A DNA stretch of 23,623 bases from Corynebacterium kroppenstedtii (GTDB lineage Bacteria; Actinomycetota; Actinomycetes; Mycobacteriales; Mycobacteriaceae): NCBI RefSeq assembly GCF_003243515.1, contig NZ_QFRA01000041.1, forward strand, positions 1 through 23,623. The letters are read 5' to 3'. The notes beneath the pieces are model-generated. The model made no database searches, had not been told where the DNA came from, and saw only the letters and a list, made by a program, of their open reading frames with translations. A program made the translations under genes and the position numbers. Shown in pieces: positions 15,670 to 23,234 of the stretch (its first letter is position 1; each line of letters begins with the position of its first letter).

Positions 15670-15690
15670 GTCTGTTTAGACGCACTCCAC
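15653..15690 (-). terminator. Rho-independent terminator of putP
   Basis: A 30-nt inverted repeat (15661-15690), with arms GTGGAG/CTCCAC and CGTCT/AGACG separated by a 2-nt internal mismatch and a 4-nt loop, is followed on the minus strand by GTTTTTTC. It sits 22 nt after the putP stop. The start codon of the HNH gene is the GTG inside the 3' arm. Confidence 0.88.
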
Positions 15691-15711
15691 GCGGTGAGGT
15701 TCCAAGGAAAA

Positions 15712-17307
15712 CTAGGCCTTGATGTTGCCTTCCTCGATCTTCTCCTGAGCTGTGGCGATGTTCAGCTCGGGGTTGGCTTCCGCGACACGGGCGAGGCGGG
15801 AGGCCTCATCGAAGCCGTCGGTAATGCTCTTGTCAGGTTCGGGTGTCGCCAAGGTCACGGCGATCATAGCGATGGTGCTGCAAATGACGCCCGGGATCAT
15901 CTCGTAGAGCCCGTTGCCGAACGGGGTATCAACGATCCACTGGCCCCAAACGAAGGCCACGACCGCACCAGTGACCATTCCAGCCAGCGCACCCTGGTAG
16001 TTCAGACGACGCCAGTACAGTGCAGCCACAACCATCGGGCCGAACGCAGAACCGAAGCCGGCCCAGGCGAAGGACACCAGGTTGAGGATCTGGCTGTTCG
16101 GGTCCAAAGCCAGGAGCGCGGCGACGACGGCCACCATGATCACGGCAGCGCGTGAGAGGTTGATCAACGTCTTGTGGCTCGCGTTCTTGTTGATCAGCCC
16201 GTTGTAGATGTCCTCAACCAGCGCGGAGGAGACAACGAGCAGTTGCGAGGCGATCGTCGACATGATAGCCGCAAGAACCGCCGTCAAAATGAGGCCAGCG
16301 ATCAGCGGATGGAACAGGATCTGCCCCATATCCAGGAAGATCGTCTCGTAGTTGACGGTGTCGTCGATGTGGATTGAGGAGTCCTGGCCGAAGAAGGAAG
16401 GCCCAATGACGGCCACCATGGTTGCGCCGATGATGCAGAGGGACATCCACACAACGCCGTAGCGGCGTCCGGATCGTGCCTCGGAGGGCTTACGCAGAGC
16501 CATGAAACGAACAATGATGTGTGGCTGTCCGAAGTAACCCAAGCCCCATGCCAATCCTGAGATGGCGGTGATGAAGGACACGCCGTTGAACAGGGAGAAC
16601 CAGTGGGGGTTGGAGCTCAATGCTTCGTGGAAGCCGTAGTTGTGCTCGGTCTGGTACGTCCAGATTGAGCCGGCATCATGCATGTGCAGCAAAGCGAAGG
16701 TGGGGACCAGGATCAGCGCGATGAACATGATCAGGCCCTGGACCGTATCCGTGTAGGACACAGCCAAGAAACCACCGATGAAGGTGTACGCAACGGTCAC
16801 GCACGCAATGACCAGCATGCCGACGAGGTAGTCGCCGCCGAATGTCGACTGGAAGTACTTCCCGCCGGAGACCATTCCCGACGCGACGTAGAAGGTGAAG
16901 AAAACCAAAATGATAAGGCCAGCGACGATGCGGAGCGCATGGCTCTTGTCGTTGAGCCGCTTTTCCAAGAACGACGGAATAGTGATGGAGTTATCCGCGA
17001 TCTCCGTGTAGGAACGCAACCGTGGGGCGGTCCACTTCCAGTTGGCCCAACAACCGATCAGGAGGCCAATGGGCATCCACAGCTGGCCGAAGCCCGACAC
17101 GTACATGGCGCCAGGCAACCCCATGAGGAGCCAGCCGGACATGTCCGACGCCCCGGCGGAGAGGGCGGCGACGAACGGGTGCAGGCCGCGTCCGCCAAGC
17201 ATGTAATCGTCGTATTCATCGGTTTGGCGGAACGAATACAGACCTATCGCAAGCATGGCGAGCAGATAAATCACCATGGCGATAATGAACCACGTTTGTT
17301 GACTCAC
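15712..17307 (-). CDS. putP: Sodium/proline symporter PutP
   Basis: This is a solute:sodium symporter (SSS family) of 531 residues that takes up L-proline with sodium for nutrition and osmoprotection. About 13 membrane segments are visible. The signature AALSAGASDMSGWLLMGLPGAM places Asp55 and Ser57 at the numbers of the sodium-binding residues of E. coli PutP when the GTG at 17307 is used. That start also has a clear GAGGAG site 5 nt upstream, so I prefer it to ATGs 15 codons earlier. The motif GLGYFGQPHIIVRFMALR is also typical of PutP. The C-terminal 50 residues are hydrophilic. It ends with a strong terminator and is divergent from the SNF2 operon. Three TACGAA repeats upstream could be regulatory. 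Confidence 0.94.
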   Translation of the reverse strand: MSQQTWFIIAMVIYLLAMLAIGLYSFRQTDEYDDYMLGGRGLHPFVAALSAGASDMSGWLLMGLPGAMYVSGFGQLWMPIGLLIGCWANWKWTAPRLRSYTEIADNSITIPSFLEKRLNDKSHALRIVAGLIILVFFTFYVASGMVSGGKYFQSTFGGDYLVGMLVIACVTVAYTFIGGFLAVSYTDTVQGLIMFIALILVPTFALLHMHDAGSIWTYQTEHNYGFHEALSSNPHWFSLFNGVSFITAISGLAWGLGYFGQPHIIVRFMALRKPSEARSGRRYGVVWMSLCIIGATMVAVIGPSFFGQDSSIHIDDTVNYETIFLDMGQILFHPLIAGLILTAVLAAIMSTIASQLLVVSSALVEDIYNGLINKNASHKTLINLSRAAVIMVAVVAALLALDPNSQILNLVSFAWAGFGSAFGPMVVAALYWRRLNYQGALAGMVTGAVVAFVWGQWIVDTPFGNGLYEMIPGVICSTIAMIAVTLATPEPDKSITDGFDEASRLARVAEANPELNIATAQEKIEEGNIKA

Positions 17308-17363
17308 AAAGACTCCTCGGTGGTTAGCGTGCTGGGACAGCAGTTTCATCAATCATGAACCGC

Positions 17364-17401
17364 TACGAATAGGGACAAAGAATACGAACAAATACGAATA
17401 G
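17364..17401 (-). repeat. TACGAA repeats upstream of putP
   Basis: TACGAATAG occurs at 17364-17372 and 17393-17401, with a variant TACGAACAA at 17383-17391. Start-to-start spacings are 19 and 10 nt, close to two and one helical turns. They lie 57-94 nt upstream of the putP GTG and could be activator or repressor sites for putP. No known consensus was recognised. Confidence 0.45.
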
Positions 17402-17543
17402 AAAAATTGGGGATTGATAAAAGAGTGTTTTCAGGGTGTCACGGATAAGTAGGCGTATCAAATCCGGCTGGCTGTTTTGCCCACACCGATCCTTAGTTTT
17501 TTCGTGGTTTTCACGTCGTTGTCACGTGGTTTTGGCGACATTA

Positions 17544-17559
17544 TCGAAAATAAGTTCGA
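17544..17559. promoter_or_regulatory. LexA (SOS) box-like palindrome upstream of the SNF2 operon
   Basis: TCGAAAATAAGTTCGA matches the actinobacterial LexA operator (TCGAAC, 4 nt, GTTCGA) at 11 of 12 half-site positions; the single A for C change is also tolerated in corynebacterial versions as I recall them. It ends 56 nt before the ATG of the SNF2 gene. A TTGTCA at 17519-17524 with a weak TATCGA 17 nt later would place it over a -10 region. I found no second box of this quality in the window. It could affect the divergent putP as well, though it is 237 nt from that start. Confidence 0.75.
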
Positions 17560-17602
17560 CGATGTTGTGTGAATGTGTAGCCGGATTGTCCCGTGGGCCT
17601 GG

Positions 17603-17608
17603 TATCAA
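17603..17608 (+). promoter_or_regulatory. Possible -10 element giving a leaderless SNF2 transcript
   Basis: TATCAA (followed by T) ends 7 nt before the ATG, the distance expected if transcription starts at or next to the start codon. The gene has no Shine-Dalgarno, which fits a leaderless mRNA, common in corynebacteria and mycobacteria. No good -35 is present 17 nt upstream. Confidence 0.4.
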
Positions 17609-17615
17609 TGAAACC

Positions 17616-20600
17616 ATGACTGCGTATCTTCTCCATGTTTTGTGGCCGGTGCATTCCGGCATACATGTGTGGGTGGAGGAGACCGATGGTCACAAGGTGG
17701 TGGCTAATTATTCTGACCTGCCACGTGACCAATTTCCGCAGTTCATTCTGGATGTGTTAACCAATCGTGGCCGGCGGACGGTGGCGCCACGGCGGGCACA
17801 TGCTGTGCTATCAACGCCAAAGGGGTGTCTCCGCGAGTTGACGATCCCGACAGTGGAGTTCACTCCGGATCAGGCGGTCGAATTTCTGATAGCGCTGGCC
17901 CGGTTGCAGGACAATGATGAGCTTCCGGAAGACGTGGGTATCGCGCCGGAAACGGAATTCGTGCTTACCCTCTTGCGCGGATTGGAAAAACTCCGCATGT
18001 CCGGGCGCGTCCTGTTCCGAATGCAGTGGGTTGACCAGGAATGGATTCCGATGTGGCAGCCCGCCGTCGGCATGGCTGAACGCGTTTGGCTTGCCCAGAT
18101 GGTTGAAGCAACACCAGAGGTGCTAACGCTCTCCGGTGGTCGTGATCTCGCTGAACGAATTTCCGTCCCACTTATCGACGCCTTAGCACGGCGGACGTTG
18201 GTCTCTATGCCTGATCAAGAGGAGATTGTTCAGCCTCTGGTTCGCTCACTAATCGACGGATCACCGTTGGATCGGGCAACCGGGTCGATGGTCGTCGATA
18301 TCAATACGTGGCGTAGCAAAATGTCGTCGGAAAGCTACGACCTCATCTTTATTGTCCACGAACCCGACGATATGGAAACGGAAGAACCGCGTCTCAACCC
18401 CGCGGATCCGCGTGCTGCCCATGAGCTGGTGGAAGCGGACATAACCCGAGATGACGTCGCTTCCCGGCTGATCGATACGACTGACAACGTTCATGACTTC
18501 GGTGCCACTGCTGAGCCTGAACCCGAGATTCAGTGGCGGATCCGGTTGGCTTACCGCTCGGGTACCGACGCGCCCGCACCGATTCCGCAGCCGATCAATG
18601 ATCCCGCACTTCGCAAGCGTGTGGACGAGCAATTAGAGCGGGCATCCCATGTGTGGCCGCAACTCGCCACATATGGCATTGACCCCGATACGCGCGACTA
18701 CCTTTTATCCACGAACGACATTGTGGAATTCATTGACCGAGGTGCAGATGCGCTTCGGCAAATAGGGTTCCGCGTCCTTGTTCCGGCGCCATGGACAAAA
18801 GAAAAAGTCCGAGTGTCACTATCAGCGCAGCCCGCGGTGGTGAATGGGCTCGGTGACGCAAAACTGGGTTTCGATCAGCTCTTGGACTTCTCATGGTCCG
18901 CATCTATGGGTGGCGCCCAACTATCGCCCGCTGAGGTAGATGATCTCCTTCAATCGAGTACGGACCTCGTCAACATCCGAGGGAAATGGGTGCAGGCCGA
19001 TACTCGCGTGCTCAAAGCGGCATCGAAGCACTTATCGTCCCTGGTAAACAGGACTGCTGACAATAGCAATAGCGGTACCGACGAGAGTCAGGTGACAGTA
19101 GGTCAGCTACGTCGCGCTACCGACGAGATTCGTCGCGATCTTCGCGACGATGGCGAAGCAGGATCAATTATTGCCGACGGAATAGCCGGGTCACCTGGCG
19201 ACGGCGAAGAGGATCCCGACGACCCCAACGCGGACGAACCCAGCGTGATGGTGGAAGCAGCGACGTGGATTAGTGCGCTCATCGGAGTGAATAAAGCCAT
19301 TGCGCCTCAGCGCATGGACACGCCGTCGGGAATCACTGTTGAGCTGCGAGAATATCAGCGTCGAGGTTTTGACTGGCTCGCGTGGATGACGTCGCAACAT
19401 CTTGGCTGCGTGCTGGCTGATGATATGGGGCTCGGAAAAACGCTGCAGACGCTGACGCTCTTGGCTTACGAAAAAGAAAATGCGGTGCCCTCAGGGCCGG
19501 TCCTTGTTATTGCTCCGACATCAGTGATTGGGAACTGGATTGCGGAGGCAAAAAAATTCGCGCCGGGCCTGAGCACCTACTTACACCACGGTCCAGAGCG
19601 GCTCGAAGGTGAAGCACTGACGGATAAGATCGCCGAGACCGACCTCATTGTCACCACCTACTCCATTGTGACGCGTGATCAAGAGGTTTTAGGGCGGACG
19701 TACTTTCACCGCATTGTTATAGACGAAGCCCAGCAAGTGAAGAATCCCAGTACGAAGAACGCGAAAGCTGTTCGGACCTTGCAGGCATCTCACCGGCTTG
19801 CGCTGACCGGCACACCCGTCGAAAACCGGTTGGATGAGCTGTGGGCAGTGATGGACTTTTGCAATCCAGGGCTCTTTGGGAAACGTAATGAGTTTCGTGA
19901 CCGGTACTCGATCCCCATTGAGCGGTACCATGACGACAACCTCACAGCGGACTTAAAAGCGCTCACGCAACCATTCATTCTTCGGCGAGTGAAGACCGAT
20001 CCCGCTGTTGTTGATGATCTTCCCGAAAAGAACGAGGCCGTGTTGGTAGCAGAGATGCTTCCGCAACAGGCGAGCCTGTATAAAGCCGTCACGGCCACAG
20101 TGGCTAAGGAACTCGAGTCCAAACAGGGAGGGATGGATCGTCGTGGGCTCATATTTAAGCTGCTCACAGGGTTAAAGCAGATATGCAACCACCCCGCGCA
20201 GTACCTGGGGGACGATTCGCCATTCTTGGATGGATCTCACCATCGCTCCGGAAAAGTCGCCACCGCCGAACCCCTGGTAGATGAAGCGCTCCAGCAGGGG
20301 CGAAAGGTGCTTATCTTCACGCAATTCGTCGTGTTCGGGAATATGCTCAAAACATATTTCAACAACCGATATGGAATTGACGTCCCTTTTCTTAATGGCT
20401 CGGTAGAAAGAAAAGAACGGGACCGCATGGTGAACGCTTTTAATTCCCCGGCGGGCCCGCCGATCATGATTTTGTCTCTCCGAGCAGGGGGAACCGGCCT
20501 GAACCTCACCGGAGCTAGTGTTGTTATTCACATGGATCGGTGGTGGAATCCAGCCGTCGAAAATCAAGCCACTGACCGTGCGTATCGCATTGGCCAAGAA

Positions 20601-20858
20601 CATGACGTCAGTGTCTATAAGCTAATTAGTAAAGGAACGATCGAAGAAAAAATCAACGAAATCATCGAAGGGAAACTCCAGCTGGCCAGCGCCGTTGTCG
20701 GCACTGGTGAAGCGTGGATTTCCGAGCTGTCAGACGATGAGCTTCTCCAGTTGGTCGCAATGAAGGAACCTACAAAACCTATTCGGTCCGAATACACCAA
20801 CGCTCGAGCGCGGCATAGCCTACCAATGACCAGCAATCCTGGGAGGCATCATGAGTGA
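17616..20858 (+). CDS. SNF2-family DEAD/DEAH-like ATPase with DUF3670-like domain
   Basis: This is a 1080-residue SWI2/SNF2-superfamily DNA translocase of the actinobacterial HelZ type. An N-terminal unrecognised region (1-330, beginning MTAYLLHVLWPVHSGIHVWV) precedes a DUF3670-like domain (about 340-470) and an acidic linker (about 485-550). The two-lobed motor follows: EYQRRGFDWLAWM near 578, Walker A GLGKT (605-609), motif II DEAQ (703-706) and motif VI QATDRAYRIGQ (984-994). SNF2 proteins move along duplex DNA and strip or remodel bound proteins rather than unwinding strands. I chose ATG 17616, where family homology begins. The frame is open 60 codons upstream but those residues look non-coding and overlap the SOS-like box. 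It overlaps the SWIM gene by 8 nt, so it heads an operon with nuclease-type partners. Confidence 0.93.
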   Translation: MTAYLLHVLWPVHSGIHVWVEETDGHKVVANYSDLPRDQFPQFILDVLTNRGRRTVAPRRAHAVLSTPKGCLRELTIPTVEFTPDQAVEFLIALARLQDNDELPEDVGIAPETEFVLTLLRGLEKLRMSGRVLFRMQWVDQEWIPMWQPAVGMAERVWLAQMVEATPEVLTLSGGRDLAERISVPLIDALARRTLVSMPDQEEIVQPLVRSLIDGSPLDRATGSMVVDINTWRSKMSSESYDLIFIVHEPDDMETEEPRLNPADPRAAHELVEADITRDDVASRLIDTTDNVHDFGATAEPEPEIQWRIRLAYRSGTDAPAPIPQPINDPALRKRVDEQLERASHVWPQLATYGIDPDTRDYLLSTNDIVEFIDRGADALRQIGFRVLVPAPWTKEKVRVSLSAQPAVVNGLGDAKLGFDQLLDFSWSASMGGAQLSPAEVDDLLQSSTDLVNIRGKWVQADTRVLKAASKHLSSLVNRTADNSNSGTDESQVTVGQLRRATDEIRRDLRDDGEAGSIIADGIAGSPGDGEEDPDDPNADEPSVMVEAATWISALIGVNKAIAPQRMDTPSGITVELREYQRRGFDWLAWMTSQHLGCVLADDMGLGKTLQTLTLLAYEKENAVPSGPVLVIAPTSVIGNWIAEAKKFAPGLSTYLHHGPERLEGEALTDKIAETDLIVTTYSIVTRDQEVLGRTYFHRIVIDEAQQVKNPSTKNAKAVRTLQASHRLALTGTPVENRLDELWAVMDFCNPGLFGKRNEFRDRYSIPIERYHDDNLTADLKALTQPFILRRVKTDPAVVDDLPEKNEAVLVAEMLPQQASLYKAVTATVAKELESKQGGMDRRGLIFKLLTGLKQICNHPAQYLGDDSPFLDGSHHRSGKVATAEPLVDEALQQGRKVLIFTQFVVFGNMLKTYFNNRYGIDVPFLNGSVERKERDRMVNAFNSPAGPPIMILSLRAGGTGLNLTGASVVIHMDRWWNPAVENQATDRAYRIGQEHDVSVYKLISKGTIEEKINEIIEGKLQLASAVVGTGEAWISELSDDELLQLVAMKEPTKPIRSEYTNARARHSLPMTSNPGRHHE

Positions 20859-21984
20859 AACACCGCATAATCATTCCCAATCAGGTGATAAGCGTCGCCG
20901 TCTCACCGTCGACGATAACGTTATCTACCTGAACTTCGGCCGAAACCGCAATGCCGCCGACCCCGATGGTCAAGACAACTCGGCCCCTCATCGGCGTGCA
21001 CGCCAACATCAGCCTGCGATATTTACCAAGTCAGCACACTGGCAGCCAGGGGGAGAGCAACGCGCTAGTTCTCATCGTCTTCGTGGTCGCGACCCCCACA
21101 GTGCGCACCCGTGGCCAGCATCAATAATCATGCGTCAACTCGACATCAACACGGAGGCCGGCCGGAAAAAACGAGGCCGCGATTATTTCCGACAGAACTC
21201 CGTTCAGCGAGTAGACATCGAGGATTGGCAGATAATAGCCCAGGTGATGGGGTCTCAGCCGGAGACATTCACCATCCATGTGTATATTCCGCATGATCAT
21301 GATGCTGTCGACCACGCTATAGAGTATCTGGCCAATGATGACCAGGCATATGACAGTTTTGTGCACATGCAGGAAGATCGACGCCTAGAAAGTATGGTAT
21401 TCCCATTCGACGATGCACGGTGGTCATGCAGCTGCCCTGATCCGGACCCGTGGTGCAAACATATTTACGCCATTGGTCTACACCTGCAAGAACGGTTTTC
21501 CCGCGACCCCTTCAGTATTCTCCGCGTGGCAAACACAACCCGATCGGACATCTCGCGGCGAGTTCACCAGGCCCATAATCACCCAGGGGATGGGCACATG
21601 TCGTCATCCACACCTGATCCCTCGACTTCTGATGATTTCGGACAGGACAACACCAGAGCGCTACGCGGATGGGATGCACCTGCCAACCACTCGTCTACGT
21701 ATGGGGCCGTCGATGGCCAGCAGACCGACCCCGAGACGTTTTGGGGCGTGCCCACCAACTACCCAGATCCACCGGACGTGAAGAAAGCATCAGCACTGGA
21801 AGACCACGACCAACAAGCCCTCATGAAAGTCCTCAGTTGGGTTTCCTATGGGGCGGTGGGGCAGCTCAGTGCACGCAGTGACCTCGAAGATGCTTATAAC
21901 CACCTCATGACCGCACCGCCAGAAATGGCTCACCCCGACGAACAACAAGAACACGCAGATACGACACCGGATGACGAAGGATAA
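20851..21984 (+). CDS. SWIM zinc-finger protein
   Basis: This is a 377-residue protein with one SWIM motif, CxCx6CxH, at Cys193, Cys195, Cys202 and His204 (sequence CSCPDPDPWCKH). SWIM domains bind DNA or protein and are known to accompany bacterial SNF2 ATPases, either fused or as neighbours; here they are separate but translationally coupled by an 8-nt overlap. Before the finger lies a likely folded region (about 115-190, with RGRDYFRQNSVQRVDIEDWQ). Both ends are disordered: a basic, His/Arg-rich N-terminus (1-90) and an acidic Pro/Asp/Glu-rich C-terminus, with a short helical patch (QQALMKVLSWVSYGAVGQL). I infer that it is the DNA- or partner-recognition subunit of the SNF2 motor. The next gene starts 2 nt after its stop. 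Confidence 0.88.
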   Translation: MSETPHNHSQSGDKRRRLTVDDNVIYLNFGRNRNAADPDGQDNSAPHRRARQHQPAIFTKSAHWQPGGEQRASSHRLRGRDPHSAHPWPASIIMRQLDINTEAGRKKRGRDYFRQNSVQRVDIEDWQIIAQVMGSQPETFTIHVYIPHDHDAVDHAIEYLANDDQAYDSFVHMQEDRRLESMVFPFDDARWSCSCPDPDPWCKHIYAIGLHLQERFSRDPFSILRVANTTRSDISRRVHQAHNHPGDGHMSSSTPDPSTSDDFGQDNTRALRGWDAPANHSSTYGAVDGQQTDPETFWGVPTNYPDPPDVKKASALEDHDQQALMKVLSWVSYGAVGQLSARSDLEDAYNHLMTAPPEMAHPDEQQEHADTTPDDEG

Positions 21985-21986
21985 TT

Positions 21987-23234
21987 ATGGCTCCCTCGCA
22001 CTCTCACCCCGAGAAAGTAACACGCACGATTAACCATGGGCATTCCTCAGCGCGTGGTCATGCTCGCATTCTCCACACCTCAGACTGGCAGCTCGGAATG
22101 GAACGGTGGTTCCTGAAAACAGACAAAAACACGAATAACGACGACGGTGGCCTTGATTCCCAAGCGCTCTACACGCAAGCTCGGTTCACGGTCATTAAAC
22201 GAATGACAGATATAGCTCATGAGCGACAGTGTGATGCCGTCGTTGTCGCCGGCGACGTCTTTGACTCTCCGCAGGTAGGGGAGCGGATACAGAACCGCTT
22301 CATTGAGGCGATTGAACGCTTCACTCCGATCCCCATCGTATTTTTACCTGGTAACCATGACCCCTACCAGATCGGGAGCGTGTGGAACTCGCCATTTGCT
22401 ACCCACATACAAGAGGCGGGCGGAATCATTATTTCCGACAATTCCATCCACCACCTTGGCAGTATTGAAGTTGTAGGAGCACCGCTGACCAGCAATAAAC
22501 CAACTGAAGATACGGTCTCGGCTGCCTTATGCAACCTTGAACCGTCTTCCGGGGCCCGGGTCCTGGTAGGGCACGGTCAGCCCCGACGGGATTGGTATGA
22601 GTCTACGGCTCACGCAGATCACGCGGTCGACCTGGACAACGTTGATCAAGCATTAAGTACTCATAAGGTCGACTACATTGCCATGGGAGACACCCACTCC
22701 GTAGAAGAACTCGATGATCTTGGAGGTATGTGGTTCTCCGGATCTCCTGAGCCAACTGATTTGGACGATCGTGAACGAGACTCCGGATACTGCTTAGTTG
22801 TTGATATTGATGTTGCCGATGGAACAACGACGTTGACCGTTGATCCTGTCCATGTGGCCGAGTGGTCCTTCCATTCCGATGTGCGCGAAGTGAACACTGA
22901 CGCGGATATAGAACAATGGTTTTCTGATCTCAATAACATGCGTGACGCCTCAACGACCGTCGTACGAAGCACACTCTCCGGAAGAATCAGCCTTGAACAA
23001 GATAGCCGGATAGAGGAGTACAGACAACGCTTAGCTTCTAAGTTCGCGGCCTTTTACGACCATGAGGGTAAAACCAAACTCAGCATTGTGCCGGATTCCC
23101 TCGATGTGGATGCCTTTAATTTACACGGGTATTTTCGGAAAGTTCTCGACGATCTTGATCCTGAAGACGATACCGATAGGGAAGCGCTAAGAATTCTTTA
23201 CCAACTTAATCAGAAGTATCAGGAAAGCGAGTAA
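21987..23234 (+). CDS. Mre11/SbcD-like metallophosphoesterase with variant metal ligands
   Basis: This is a calcineurin-like phosphoesterase of 415 residues, the nuclease partner type of SMC-like ATPases. Motif I is SDWQLGM (Asp33, Gln35), where classical SbcD/Mre11 has DxH. Motif II is AGDVFD (Asp90) and motif III GNHDP (Asn123, His124). Next come His196 in GHGQ and a final motif MGDTH (Asp235, His237) instead of GHxH. The variant ligands probably mark an actinobacterial subfamily rather than loss of activity, since Gln and Asp can still coordinate metal. A capping region (about 275-415) follows. The ATG has an AAGG purine run 5 nt upstream and lies 2 nt after the SWIM gene. Its stop overlaps the ATPase start by one base (TAATG). 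Likely activity is Mn-dependent DNA exo- or endonuclease, by family. Confidence 0.9.
   Translation: MAPSHSHPEKVTRTINHGHSSARGHARILHTSDWQLGMERWFLKTDKNTNNDDGGLDSQALYTQARFTVIKRMTDIAHERQCDAVVVAGDVFDSPQVGERIQNRFIEAIERFTPIPIVFLPGNHDPYQIGSVWNSPFATHIQEAGGIIISDNSIHHLGSIEVVGAPLTSNKPTEDTVSAALCNLEPSSGARVLVGHGQPRRDWYESTAHADHAVDLDNVDQALSTHKVDYIAMGDTHSVEELDDLGGMWFSGSPEPTDLDDRERDSGYCLVVDIDVADGTTTLTVDPVHVAEWSFHSDVREVNTDADIEQWFSDLNNMRDASTTVVRSTLSGRISLEQDSRIEEYRQRLASKFAAFYDHEGKTKLSIVPDSLDVDAFNLHGYFRKVLDDLDPEDDTDREALRILYQLNQKYQESE

Noticed and set aside
17519..17547. TTGTCA upstream of the SNF2 operon, resembling the mycobacterial RecA-independent damage promoter
   Set aside because: The following bases and the spacing to a TANNNT element do not fit that motif, so only the LexA-like box is kept as a damage-response signal.
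17436..17615. 60-codon N-terminal extension of the SNF2 protein
   Set aside because: The extension has no family resemblance, is rich in Cys, Arg and Ser, and runs through the SOS-like box; the family N-terminus begins at the ATG at 17616.
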